A stretch of 64,000 bases of DNA from Paraoerskovia sediminicola. Its GTDB lineage: Bacteria; Actinomycetota; Actinomycetes; Actinomycetales; Cellulomonadaceae. Positions 39,091-48,423 of the stretch are shown here, one piece after another (within the stretch, counting starts at the first letter, position 1; the number at the start of each line of letters is the position of its first letter). The translations under genes were made by a program, and so were the position numbers. The DNA is taken from the NCBI RefSeq assembly GCF_030296575.1, contig NZ_AP027729.1, positions 744,001-808,000 on the forward strand. Direction: 5' to 3'. Under the pieces are notes generated by a model that was given only the letters and a program-made list of their open reading frames with translations, was not told the origin of the DNA and searched no databases.

Positions 39091-41063
39091 CTACGTGGTC
39101 GTGCTGGTCCTCGTGCCGTCCGGCCAGACGACGTCGGCCACGGGCCGGTCCTCAGGCCCGCCGAGCGTGCAGGTCACCGTGAGGTCCGCGGCGACCTGCG
39201 GCTGCTCGGCGACGTCTCGTCGGAGCTCGATCAGGACGGCGGACCACTCCCCGGCAGCGCCGGGAAGGCCATCGCCGGGACCGCAGCGGCGTCGCCGAAC
39301 GGGCTGCCGTCGGAGCGACCGAGCACCTCGGGTCGCCCCGCGCCGAGGACGGAGACCACCGTCGAGCGCAGCGCGCCGGCTGCGGCCGCGGCCTGCCGGT
39401 CGCCGGACGTCGTCCCGACCTCGTCGGGCTCGCCGGCCACGGGCCAACCGCTGATCCGGAGCTCGGGGGTCGTGCCGGGCTCGGCGCCCTCGATGCCCTC
39501 GATGCGCTCGACCCGCACGAGCCGGAGCTCCCAGGGTCCGCGCAGCAGCGACACCACGCGGAGGTCCCCGGCCGCTCGAGGGGTTCCGGTGCGCCCGGAC
39601 CCGTGGTCGTGGCCGGCGGGTTCGACGTCGAGCCAGTGCGCGGAGACGTCGGACGCCGCCACGGCGACCGCCGCCGCGCTCCCGTCGTCCGGCCGGTCGA
39701 CCCGTGCCTGCAGGCAGCGCATCCCGGCGCGGTGCGTGGCGCGGCCGTGGGCGTCCAGCAGGACCACCGACTGGTCCGACGGGTCCGTCGTCGACGCCTC
39801 GTCGATCAGCGGGAAGGTCGCCGTCGAGTAGCCGATCCGTGCGTAGAGCGGCGAGTCGCCGACGAGGTCGCCCTCGTGGGCGTGGTCGGTCCCGTGGTTG
39901 GCGATGCGGACGACGCCGTCGGCCCGGGTGCCGCTGACGACCCAGCCCGCGGGGCCCACGGCGCGGAGGGCGTCGCCCTCCTCGACGGGGAGCGCGGCGT
40001 CGGGCGCCGTCCACACGGGGTGCTCGGCGGGCAGCGCTATGCCGAGCATGCCCTTGGCCGCCCAGTACGGGGAGCCGGTGCCCGAGTAGGTCTGGGCGAT
40101 GCCGCGCCACGGACGGTGCAGCCCGAGGGTGAGCAGCCCGTCGCCGTCGGGCGAGCCGCGCTGCGCGAAGTGGTCGACGATCCCGGTGCCGGCACGACGC
40201 AGCAGCCCCGGGGCCGTGCTCGGCACCTCGGCGATCGCGCCGGCCCAGAACGGCGCCGCCGCCGCGAACTTGTAGGTGAGGCTGCGTCCCTGGAGCAGCG
40301 GGCCGCCGTCCGCCCCCACGAGGTGGACCGCGTCGAGCAGGAACCGGTCCAGGCGCGCGACGTCGTCGACCGCCCGGCCCGGCGCGAGGTCCGCGGTGAG
40401 CTCCGCCGCGCCCTGCATGCGCGACCAGAGCACCGGGTAGAGGTGCATCGCCCACCCGACGTAGTGGTCGAACGACCGCTCCTCCCCGTCGGAGAACCAG
40501 CCGTCGCCGCGGTAGTAGGAGTCGTGCTTCGCGAGGTCGTCGGCGATGTCGTCGGCGGACCAGTGCCCGCCGACCGACCGCAGGAACGTCTCGACCGTGA
40601 CGCGGAACCAGAGCCAGTTGTTGCGCGGGTACGTCGTGTCGCCGACGACCTCGGCGAGGTAGTCGACGACCTGCTCCTGGACGAGCGGTGCCAACCGGTC
40701 CCAGATCAGGGGGCGCGTCATGTCGAGGATCAGGGCGAGGGAGGCCGCCTCGACCTTGGCCTGCCCGTGCTCGCTCGGCCGGACCCAGCGCTCGGCGGAG
40801 TGCGGGTCGGTGCCCGCCGCGAAGCCCTCGGCGTACCACTCGGCGAGACCGTCGGGGTCGGCGTCGGGCTCGCCTGCGAGGCGGAACCCGGCGAGCAGGA
40901 GCGTGCGGGCGAAGCCCTCGAGGCCGTCGACGTCCGTGCCGTAGCCTCCGGGCGCGCCGGGGAGCGTGATCCGGGCGTGCCCCGGGGAGCCGTAGGGGCG
41001 CGCGGCCCGGAGCATCGTGTCGGCGAGCGCCACCATCTCGGTGCGCGTGCGGACCCGGGTCAT
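39091..41063 (-). CDS. DUF2264 family protein (putative polysaccharide-processing enzyme), one apparent frameshift
   Basis: This is a protein of about 658 residues, mostly DUF2264. Motifs such as EVVGDTTYPRNNWLWFRVTVETFL, HYVGWAMHLYP, GRSLTYKFAAAAPFWA and GTGSPYWAAKGML are typical of the family. The family is predicted to have an alpha/alpha toroid and is found in polysaccharide-utilisation loci. Its reaction is not firmly established. The last 52 residues (GEWSAVLIELRRD onward) are reached by adding one base to the plus-strand C run 39249-39252. There is no signal peptide, so it acts inside the cell. The ATG at 41063 overlaps the dehydrogenase stop (ATGA). Confidence 0.82.
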
Positions 41064-42097
41064 GCGCTCACGTCCAGGTGCTCGCGGGTCACCGGGGCCA
41101 GCGGGGCCTCCCCGGCGATCCAGCGCTCGAGCTCGTCGAGCGCGTGGTCGCTCATGCGGCGGGTCTCGGACCCGAGGGAGCCGGCGATGTGCGGGGTCAC
41201 CATCACGTTCGACCGGGTGTGGAGCGGGGAGGCCGCCGGCAGCGGCTCGGGGTCCGTGACGTCGAGGATCGCGTCGATGCGACCGCTCGCGCACTCGGCC
41301 TCGAGGGCCGCGGTGTCCACGAGCGACCCGCGCGCCGTGTTGATCAGCGTGGCGCCGTCGGGCATCGCCGCGAGCTCCGCCGCACCGATCATGCGGTACG
41401 TCGACGGGAGCGCCGGGGCGTGCAGCGAGACGATGTCGCTGCGGCGCACGAGCTCGTCGAGCTCGACGAGCTCGGCGCCCAGCGATGCGACCTCGGCGGC
41501 GTCCACGGTCGGGTCGGCGACGAGCACCGCACCGGTCTCGAGGATCCGCAGCAGGTCGAGCACCTTGCGCCCGATGCGCGAGAGGCCCACGAGACCCACG
41601 GTGCGGCCGCGGTTCGAGAGCTCGCCCTGCTCGCCGGCGACCGACCAGCCGCGCCCGGCGGTCCCCGAGTCGGCGGCGATGAACGGCGCCTTCTTCCCGG
41701 CGAGGATGATCGCGGCGAGCGTGAACTCGGCGACCGGGCGCGCGTTCTCGTCGGCCGCGGAGGTCACGAGGAGCCCGTGGTCCCACGTCCGGTCGGGGAG
41801 CACCCCGCGGACGGTGCCGGCGCAGTGCAGCACCGCGCGCAGCCTCGGCGCCCGGGCCAGCCGCTCCGCGGTCAGTGCCGGAGCACCCCACGAGGTGAGG
41901 ACGACGTCGGCCTGCGCGAGGAGGGCGATCGCCTGGGGCGAGTCGAGCTCGCTGATGCACACGGGGTCGGTGGTCTGCGCGAGACCGGCGAGCCGGTCGA
42001 GCTGCTCGGCGTGGAACTGGAGATCGAACGTACGGCGGTCCATCAGGAGGAGCGCCGTCGGCCGGTCGCTACGGGTGCCGCTCGGGGCGTCGTCCAC
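41060..42097 (-). CDS. D-isomer-specific 2-hydroxyacid dehydrogenase
   Basis: This is a 345-residue NAD-dependent dehydrogenase. The nucleotide site reads GLVGLSRIGRKV, where the middle Gly of GxGxxG is Ser. The catalytic set is Arg in NTARGSLVD, Glu in DVTDPEPLP and His in TPHIAGSLG. It may act on a 2-keto or 2-hydroxy acid formed during uronate breakdown. It leads a minus-strand operon of eight genes. The GTG at 42097 follows CGAGGAAGGCAGGCCC. A good minus-strand promoter lies at 42181-42210. Confidence 0.88.
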   Translation of the reverse strand: MDDAPSGTRSDRPTALLLMDRRTFDLQFHAEQLDRLAGLAQTTDPVCISELDSPQAIALLAQADVVLTSWGAPALTAERLARAPRLRAVLHCAGTVRGVLPDRTWDHGLLVTSAADENARPVAEFTLAAIILAGKKAPFIAADSGTAGRGWSVAGEQGELSNRGRTVGLVGLSRIGRKVLDLLRILETGAVLVADPTVDAAEVASLGAELVELDELVRRSDIVSLHAPALPSTYRMIGAAELAAMPDGATLINTARGSLVDTAALEAECASGRIDAILDVTDPEPLPAASPLHTRSNVMVTPHIAGSLGSETRRMSDHALDELERWIAGEAPLAPVTREHLDVSA

Positions 42098-42149
42098 GGG
42101 CCTGCCTTCCTCGTCGAAGTTCGGGCCTGTTCGTTCAGGCCCCGCAGGA

Positions 42150-42246
42150 CGATCATCAGTGATCGAAACCGTCCGGTGCCTAGTTAAACGTGCAGGATCG
42201 AAACGGTCAAGACGGGAATGATGCTAAGATTCGATCAGAAACGATC
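42150..42246. promoter_or_regulatory. divergent control region with repeated CGATC/GAAAC elements
   Basis: CGATCA-TCAG-TGATCG (42150-42165) is an inverted repeat. GATCGAAAC occurs at 42161-42169 and 42196-42204, and GAAACGATC at 42238-42246. They lie between the dehydrogenase (minus) and lyase (plus) starts. They are candidate operators for the hybrid regulator encoded at 44221. The second copy sits inside the spacer of the minus promoter, and the third lies just after the plus-strand TAAGAT (42225-42230). Confidence 0.65.
42181..42210 (-). promoter_or_regulatory. candidate sigma70-type promoter for the dehydrogenase/importer operon
   Basis: On the minus strand, TTGACC (42205-42210) and TAACTA (42181-42186) are separated by 18 bases, a good match to a housekeeping promoter. 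Its spacer includes one GATCGAAAC element, so a repressor bound there would block RNA polymerase. Confidence 0.6.
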
Positions 42247-42271
42247 ATCCACCGCTCGACGAGGAGCCCCC

Positions 42272-44224
42272 GTGCGTGAGACGCCACCGACGGACCCTGG
42301 CAGGCACCCGGTCCGAGCCCGCAGCAGCGCCCTCCCGGCGATCCACGTGCCGCCCCGCGCCGGTTCGGCCGACGCGACGAGCCACCGGACCAGCGAGGCG
42401 CCGCAGCGCGCCGACCTCCTCGACCGTCTGCTCGCGCAGGCCGACGCCGAGCGCGGCACCCCGTGGCCGCAGCCGCTCGCCCACCAGTACGCCCGGTTCG
42501 TCCGCGACGGCGACCGCGAGGAGTACCAGGACGTCGTCTTCGCCCGTGAGCAGCGGCTCTCGCGCGCGGTCGTCGCGGCGCTGGCCGACCCGACCGCGGC
42601 GCGCGTCGACGAGGTCGCCGACGGCGTCGTGCTCCTGTGCGAGCAGAGCTCGTGGTGCTGGCCGGCGCACGACGACGCGTCCCACGACCGCGGCACCGTC
42701 GTCCCCTCGGTGACCGAACCCGTCCTCGATCTCGGCGCCGGAGAGGTCGCCGCGCAGCTCGGGTGGATCGACCACGTGCTGGGTGACCGCCTCGACGAGG
42801 TCGCCCCCGGCGTCCGGGAGCGCCTGCGCCACGAGGTGCGCGGCCGGGTCGTCGACCCGTTCCTCGAGCGGACCGACTGGTGGTGGCTGTCGCCGCCGCT
42901 CATCAACTGGACCGCGTGGATCCACGGGAACGTCCTCGTCGCGGGGCTCGCCACGGTCGAGGAGCCCGAGGTCCGCGCACACCTCGTGGACCGCGTGGCC
43001 GCGGGGATCGACGCGTATGTCGCGTCGCTGCCGGACGACGGCGCGATCGACGAGGGGTACGGGTACTGGTGGCAGGGGGCGTGCCGCGCGCTCGAGGCGC
43101 TCGAGGTCCTCGACCACGCGACCGGCTGCACGCCCGACGCCGCGGCTCGACCCGGGCTGCGGGCCCTCGTCGAGTTCCCGCACCGCATGCACCTCGGCGG
43201 GGCCTGGTTCGTCGGGTTCGCCGACGGGAGCGCGCGGCCCTCGCCGGACCAGCCGTGGGACGTCGTCCAGCGGTGGGCACGCCGGCTCGGGGCGGTCGAC
43301 GCCGAGCGGCACGCGACCGCGATGCACGAGCTCGCCGAGCGGACCGCGGCGGACGGCCCCCGGCCGGCGACCGACATGCAGGGCCGACAGCTCGGGCTCG
43401 GCCGGCTGCTGCGGGCCCTCGCGCACCCCTGGGACGACGCCGCCTCCCTCGGGACGGGTGCACCGCTCGTCGCCGACGTGTGGCTCGCCGGGACCCAGGT
43501 CGGCCTCGCCCGGCAGTCCGCCGGCACCACGGACGGTGTCGCCTTCGCCGTCAAGGGCGGCCACAACGCCGAGTCCCACAACCACTGCGACGTCGGGTCG
43601 GTGATCGTCGCGCTCGACGGCGTGCCCGTCGTCGTCGACCCGGGCCGCCCCACGTACACGGCCCAGACCTTCGGGCCGGACAGGTACTCGATCTGGACCA
43701 TGCAGAGCTCGTGGCACTCCGTCCCGGAGCCCTTCGGCACCCCGCAGGGCACGGGACCCGGGCTCCGCGCCCGCTCCGCCGGGCTCGACGTGTCGGACGA
43801 CGGCGCGACGGCCCGCGTCGACCTCACCGACGCGTACCCCGTGGAGGGGCTGAACGGCCTCGCGCGGACGGTGCACCTCGACCGGCCGGACGGCCGGGTC
43901 GTGGTCGACGACGCCTGGGAGGCCGACACGCCGGCGGTCGAGGGGCCGGACGGGACGGTCGTCGTCCACCACGTGCTCGCCGGCGAGGTCGACACGACGA
44001 CGCCCGGCCGCGCCGTCGTCACGCCCGTCGCAGGGACGCGGCGCGCGCTGCTCACCTGGGACCCGGCGACCACACGGGCCCGCACGACCGGACGGCCGCT
44101 CGACGACCCGCTACTCTCCGAGATCTGGGGCGACCACCTCACGCGCCTGACCCTCGAACCCGTCGAACCCGCGAGGGTCCGCAGAAGCGGTCACCTCACC
44201 CTCACCGTGGAGGTGCACCCATGA
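42272..44224 (+). CDS. heparinase II/III-like polysaccharide lyase
   Basis: This is a protein of about 650 residues. The N-terminal 350 residues form a helical toroid with Trp-rich segments (TDWWWLSPPLINWTAWIHGN and EGYGYWWQGA). The C-terminal half is a beta-sandwich with the family hallmark GGHNAESHNHCDVGSVIVALDGVPVVVDPG, which includes metal- and substrate-binding His residues. Known relatives cleave heparin, alginate or other uronic-acid polymers by beta-elimination. There is no signal peptide, so the substrate would be an imported oligomer. The GTG at 42272 follows GAGGAG. The longer frame from 42218 would begin inside the control region. The stop overlaps the regulator ATG. Confidence 0.82.
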   Translation: MRETPPTDPGRHPVRARSSALPAIHVPPRAGSADATSHRTSEAPQRADLLDRLLAQADAERGTPWPQPLAHQYARFVRDGDREEYQDVVFAREQRLSRAVVAALADPTAARVDEVADGVVLLCEQSSWCWPAHDDASHDRGTVVPSVTEPVLDLGAGEVAAQLGWIDHVLGDRLDEVAPGVRERLRHEVRGRVVDPFLERTDWWWLSPPLINWTAWIHGNVLVAGLATVEEPEVRAHLVDRVAAGIDAYVASLPDDGAIDEGYGYWWQGACRALEALEVLDHATGCTPDAAARPGLRALVEFPHRMHLGGAWFVGFADGSARPSPDQPWDVVQRWARRLGAVDAERHATAMHELAERTAADGPRPATDMQGRQLGLGRLLRALAHPWDDAASLGTGAPLVADVWLAGTQVGLARQSAGTTDGVAFAVKGGHNAESHNHCDVGSVIVALDGVPVVVDPGRPTYTAQTFGPDRYSIWTMQSSWHSVPEPFGTPQGTGPGLRARSAGLDVSDDGATARVDLTDAYPVEGLNGLARTVHLDRPDGRVVVDDAWEADTPAVEGPDGTVVVHHVLAGEVDTTTPGRAVVTPVAGTRRALLTWDPATTRARTTGRPLDDPLLSEIWGDHLTRLTLEPVEPARVRRSGHLTLTVEVHP

Positions 44225-45375
44225 CGTCGCCCGTTCTGCCGACCACCCGGCGCGACCAGCTCCTGGCCGCCTTGCGCGAGGACGGGACGGTTCGTGTCAG
44301 CGACATCTCCCGCCGGCTCGGGGTCACCCCCGTGACGATCCGTCGGGACATCACGCAGCTCGCCGCCGAAGGGCTGGTGCGCCGGGTCCACGGTGGCGCG
44401 ACGCTCGTCCCGGGCACCGACGCGGGTGGGAACGACCCCGCGTCCCCGGCGACGGGATCACCGACGGTCGAGACGTCGTCGGGCACGCTGCCCGGCGACA
44501 CGCCGGAGCAGGCACGACCCACCCGGACGCTCGGCATGGTCGTCCCGTCGCTCGACTACTACTGGCCCGGCGTCCTCCAGGGCGCCCGCGAGACCGCGAC
44601 GGCCCTCGGTGTCCGGCTCGTCCTCAGCGGCTCGTCCTACGACGTCGACGTCGACCGCCGGCAGATCGCCCGGCTCGCGGAGTCGGTCGGGGTGGACGGC
44701 CTGCTCGTGGCGCCGAGCCTCCGGGCACCGGGCGGCGACGCCCTGCTGGCGTGGATCCAGTCGCTCGACCTGCCCGTGGTGCTCGTGGAGCGCAGCGCGA
44801 CCCGGCCACCCAACCAGGCGCCGATGGAGTCGGTCGTCAGCGACCACGCGCTCGGCGCGAGCATGGCGGTGCACCACCTGGCCGGGCTCGGGCACCGACG
44901 CGTAGGGCTCGTCGCATCGGGAGAGAGCCCGACGTCGCGCCCGGTGCGGGCCGGCTGGTCGCAGGCGTGCGAGGACCTCGGGCTGACCCGCGACGGCACC
45001 CCGGACCTCGACTCCGTGGACTACTCGCACCCGGACTGGCAGCAGGCTGCCGACCGAGCGCTCGATGCGTGCCTGGAGTCGGGGACCCACGCGCTCCTCG
45101 TCCACTCGGACCCGGAGGCCATCGCCCTGACCGAGCGTGCGCAGGAACGCGGGATCAGCGTGCCGGACGACCTGTCGATCGTCGCCTACGACGACGAGGT
45201 CGCCGGGCTGTCGAGCCCGCGCGTCACGGCAGTACGCCCGCCCCGCCGCACCATCGGCCGCGCGGCGGTCGAGCTGCTGCACCGACGGCTGGACGACCCG
45301 GGGCGGCCCGTGCACCGGGTCACCGTGAGCCCCGAGCTGTACGTGCGGGAGTCGACGGCGCCGCCGCCCGCCTGA
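44221..45375 (+). CDS. DeoR-type HTH / LacI-type sensor hybrid transcriptional regulator
   Basis: This is a 384-residue regulator. The first 65 residues are a DeoR-type winged helix: RRDQLLAALREDGTVRVSDISRRLGVTPVTIRRDI, then EGLVRRVHGGA. A 50-residue Ser/Thr/Pro linker leads to a LacI/periplasmic-binding-type sensor domain: TLGMVVPSLDYYWPGVLQGARETA, SVGVDGLLVAPS, HLAGLGHRRVGLVASG, VPDDLSIVAYDDEVAGLSSPRVTAVRPP. The combination differs from a true LacI protein (lambda-type HTH) and from a true DeoR protein (sugar-isomerase-like sensor). It is translationally coupled to the lyase gene and probably controls the divergent region at 42150-42246, responding to a sugar. Confidence 0.88.
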   Translation: MTSPVLPTTRRDQLLAALREDGTVRVSDISRRLGVTPVTIRRDITQLAAEGLVRRVHGGATLVPGTDAGGNDPASPATGSPTVETSSGTLPGDTPEQARPTRTLGMVVPSLDYYWPGVLQGARETATALGVRLVLSGSSYDVDVDRRQIARLAESVGVDGLLVAPSLRAPGGDALLAWIQSLDLPVVLVERSATRPPNQAPMESVVSDHALGASMAVHHLAGLGHRRVGLVASGESPTSRPVRAGWSQACEDLGLTRDGTPDLDSVDYSHPDWQQAADRALDACLESGTHALLVHSDPEAIALTERAQERGISVPDDLSIVAYDDEVAGLSSPRVTAVRPPRRTIGRAAVELLHRRLDDPGRPVHRVTVSPELYVRESTAPPPA

Positions 45376-45420
45376 GCCCCACGGACGTCGATCGCCTGAT
45401 TCCCGCCGTCGCCGCTCGGA

Positions 45421-45473
45421 CGGCGCTCGGGCGGCGCTCGGGCGGCGCTCGGACAGCACGGACAGTGCCGTCC
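45421..45473. terminator. 11-base triple repeat followed by a hairpin between convergent genes
   Basis: Three copies of CGGCGCTCGGG (45421-45453, last base differs) run into an imperfect hairpin, GGACAGCAC-GGACA-GTGCCGTCC (45451-45473, one mismatch). It lies between the regulator on the plus strand and hppA on the minus strand and probably serves as their shared terminator. Confidence 0.6.
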
Positions 45474-45489
45474 TGGCCGACCTCGGCCG

Positions 45490-47778
45490 TCAGACGACGG
45501 CGTCCGCCTCGATCTCGGCCTCCTGCTCGCGGTCGACGCGCGATGCACGGAGCCGGGAGAAGATCACGGCCCCGAACGCGATGCCGGCCGCCACGACGGC
45601 GATGCCGATGCGCAGCACGGTGTTCGCGTCCTCGGGTGCGCTCATCAGGACGACGGCCGGGGCGATCAGCACGGAGACGAGGTTCATCACCTTGATCAGC
45701 GGGTTGATGGCAGGGCCCGCGGTGTCCTTGAACGGGTCGCCCACGGTGTCGCCGATGATCGTCGCCTCGTGCGCCGGCGACCCCTTGCCGCCGTACGCAC
45801 CGTCCTCGACGATCTTCTTCGCGTTGTCCCAGGCACCGCCGGAGTTGGCGAGGAACACCGCCATGAGCACGCCGGCGCCGATCGCCCCGGCGAGGAACCC
45901 GGCGAGCGGGCCGACGCCGAGGCCGAACCCGACAGCGATCGGCGCGAACGCCGCGAGGAGGCCCGGCGTCGCGAGCTCCCGCAGCGAGTCGCGGGTGCAG
46001 ATGTCGACGACCCGCCCGTACTCGGGGCGCTCCTCGTAGGTCATGATCCCGGGGTGCTCGCGGAACTGGCGACGCACCTCGTAGACGATCGCCCCGGCCG
46101 CGCGGGTCACGGCGTCGACGGCGAGCCCGGAGAACAGGAACACGGTCGCCGCTCCGAGGATCACGCCGACCAGGGTCACCGGGCTGATGATCTCGTAGGT
46201 GAGCATCGACGTGACGAGCCCGGTGCCCACGGTCTCGACCTCGGCGAGCGCCCCCTCGACGGCGTCCGCGTACGAGCCGAACAGCGCCGTGGCCGCGAGC
46301 ACGGCCGTGGCGATCGCGATGCCCTTGGTGATGGCCTTCGTGGTGTTGCCGACGGCGTCGAGGTCCGTGAGGATCTGGGCGCCCTCCTCGTCCACCTCGC
46401 CGGACATCTCGGCGATGCCCTGTGCGTTGTCGGAGACGGGGCCGAAGGTGTCCATCGCGACGATCACGCCGACCGTCGTCAGCAGCCCGCAGCCGGCGAG
46501 CGCGATGAGGAACAGCGACAGCCAGATCGAGCCGCCCGCGAGGAGGAACACCCCGCAGATCGCCGCCGCGATGATGCCGGCGGTGTACACGGCCGACTCG
46601 AACCCGACGCCGATGCCGGAGAGGACGACGGTGGCCGCTCCCGTCCGCGACGTGGCGGCGACGTGGAGGGTGGGCTTCGAGGTGGTGCCGGTGAAGTAGC
46701 CGGTGACGGCGAGGATGATGCCGGCGAGCACGACGCCGATGACGACGGCGAGGCTCGCGACGACCCTCGGGTCGGCCTTGACGTCGCCCAGGTCGGCGGT
46801 ACCGGAGAGCTCGGAGAACGACGACGGCAGGTAGACGAACGCGGCGATCGCGGCGAGGACCGCGCCGATCAGGGCGGAGACGTAGAAGCCGCGGTAGATC
46901 GCGGTCAGCCCGCTCTCCTGCCCCTTGACCCGGGTGATGAAGACGCCGAGCACGGCGACGAGCGCACCGACCGCGGTGACGACGAGCGGGAACACCAGGC
47001 CCTGCTCCCCCATGACGGCCTTGCCGAGGATCAGCGCGGCGACCAGCGTCACGGCGTAGGACTCGAAGAGGTCAGCGGCCATGCCGGCGCAGTCGCCCAC
47101 GTTGTCGCCGACGTTGTCCGCGATCGTTGCCGCGTTGCGCGGGTCGTCCTCCGGGATGCCCTGCTCGACCTTGCCGACCAGGTCCGCGCCGACGTCCGCC
47201 GCCTTGGTGAAGATGCCGCCGCCGACCCGCATGAACATGGCCAGGAGCGCGGCGCCGAACCCGAAGCCCTCGAGGACCGACGGCGCATCGCCCTGGTAGA
47301 TGAGCACGACGCCTGCGGCGCCGAGCAGCCCGAGGCCGACGACCGACATGCCGACGACGCCGCCCGTGCGGAACGCGATGCGCGCGCCCTCGGTGCGGCC
47401 GCCCGGCCGGGTCGCCGCCGCGGCGACGCGGACGTTCGCGCGCACGGCGAGCCACATCCCGAGGTACCCGATGCACGCCGAGAAGCCGGCGCCGACGAGG
47501 AACGCCACGGAACGCCCGACGCGGACACCGCCGTCCCCCGGCAGCAGGAACAGGAGCCCGAAGACGATCACCGCGAACAGCGCGAGGGTGCGGAACTGCC
47601 GGTTCAGGTACGCCGAGGCGCCCTCCTGCACCGCCTGCCCGATGTCCCGCATCTTCTCGGTCCCGTTCGGTGCCGCGAGGACCTGGCGCCGCAGCACCAG
47701 CGCGAACACGAGGGACACGACAGCGATCGCTGCGATGACAGCGACGATCGTCATGCTGGTGGAGCCGAGCTCGAGCAT
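45490..47778 (-). CDS. hppA: K+-independent membrane H+-translocating pyrophosphatase
   Basis: This is a 762-residue integral membrane pump that hydrolyses pyrophosphate to move protons. The substrate site is seen in DNVGDNVGDCAGMAADLFESY, GGGIFTKAADVGADLVGK and GDTVGDPFKDTAGPAINPLIK. The segment GNTTKAITKG near residue 478 has Lys where K+-dependent enzymes have Ala, which marks the K+-independent class. About 16 helices are predicted. The ATG at 47778 follows CGAGGAGGACGG. TATGGT (complement of 47871-47876) is a possible -10. No frameshift is present. Confidence 0.96.
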   Translation of the reverse strand: MLELGSTSMTIVAVIAAIAVVSLVFALVLRRQVLAAPNGTEKMRDIGQAVQEGASAYLNRQFRTLALFAVIVFGLLFLLPGDGGVRVGRSVAFLVGAGFSACIGYLGMWLAVRANVRVAAAATRPGGRTEGARIAFRTGGVVGMSVVGLGLLGAAGVVLIYQGDAPSVLEGFGFGAALLAMFMRVGGGIFTKAADVGADLVGKVEQGIPEDDPRNAATIADNVGDNVGDCAGMAADLFESYAVTLVAALILGKAVMGEQGLVFPLVVTAVGALVAVLGVFITRVKGQESGLTAIYRGFYVSALIGAVLAAIAAFVYLPSSFSELSGTADLGDVKADPRVVASLAVVIGVVLAGIILAVTGYFTGTTSKPTLHVAATSRTGAATVVLSGIGVGFESAVYTAGIIAAAICGVFLLAGGSIWLSLFLIALAGCGLLTTVGVIVAMDTFGPVSDNAQGIAEMSGEVDEEGAQILTDLDAVGNTTKAITKGIAIATAVLAATALFGSYADAVEGALAEVETVGTGLVTSMLTYEIISPVTLVGVILGAATVFLFSGLAVDAVTRAAGAIVYEVRRQFREHPGIMTYEERPEYGRVVDICTRDSLRELATPGLLAAFAPIAVGFGLGVGPLAGFLAGAIGAGVLMAVFLANSGGAWDNAKKIVEDGAYGGKGSPAHEATIIGDTVGDPFKDTAGPAINPLIKVMNLVSVLIAPAVVLMSAPEDANTVLRIGIAVVAAGIAFGAVIFSRLRASRVDREQEAEIEADAVV

Positions 47779-47950
47779 CCGTCCTCCTCGACGACTGCGA
47801 TGTGCACCCGGCCTGCGCCGACGCGCCGAGCCGGAGGCGTGCGCCGGCCACGCTGCCGACGCACGCCGTGACCATACCCGGAACGTGACCTGCGCCACGA
47901 ACGGAACGGGGGCCTCACCAGGATCGTCACCGGAACGAGACCCGGGCGGG

Positions 47951-48334
47951 TCAGAGCTCGAACGGCTCCGGCTCCGGCGGGTGCACCCCGGACAGGACGC
48001 AGAACTCGAGCCCGGCGGGGTCCGCGAGCACCACCCACGACACGTCGTCGCCCTGACCGATGTCGACCCGGCGCGCGCCGAGCGACTCGAGCCGGGCGAC
48101 CTCCTCGTCCCGCGTCGTCCCGACGGACGACAGGTCGAGGTGGATCGGGGTCTTGGCGCTCTTCACGTCGTCGGACCGCAGCAGCAGGATCGTCGGCACC
48201 CCGGGCGCCCCGGTGAGCTCGACGCCCTCCTCGTCACGGTCCGTCACCCGGTACCCGAGCGCCGCGGCCCAGAACTCGGCCGAGGCCTCGGGGTCGGGGC
48301 AGTCCAGGCAGATCTCACGCAGTCGCAGTCCCAT
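47951..48334 (-). CDS. VOC (glyoxalase/bleomycin-resistance) superfamily protein
   Basis: This is a 127-residue single-domain protein with paired beta-alpha-beta-beta-beta modules. The first runs ICLDCPDPEASAEFWAAALGYRV and the second HLDLSSVGTTRDEEVARLESLGARRV, ending with DPAGLEFCVL. It is close to the glyoxalase-like domain proteins common in actinobacteria, whose substrates are mostly unknown. The ATG at 48334 lacks a Shine-Dalgarno sequence. The gene is divergent from the ThrE-like gene with about 90 bases between them. Confidence 0.85.
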   Translation of the reverse strand: MGLRLREICLDCPDPEASAEFWAAALGYRVTDRDEEGVELTGAPGVPTILLLRSDDVKSAKTPIHLDLSSVGTTRDEEVARLESLGARRVDIGQGDDVSWVVLADPAGLEFCVLSGVHPPEPEPFEL

Positions 48335-48423
48335 GCGCGAGAAAGTAGTCCCGCGCGTCGATGCTCGCTCGCCGTCACAGCCGTCCCCGCGACCCGACCG
48401 GGCCCGTCCGTCAGAATGTCCCC

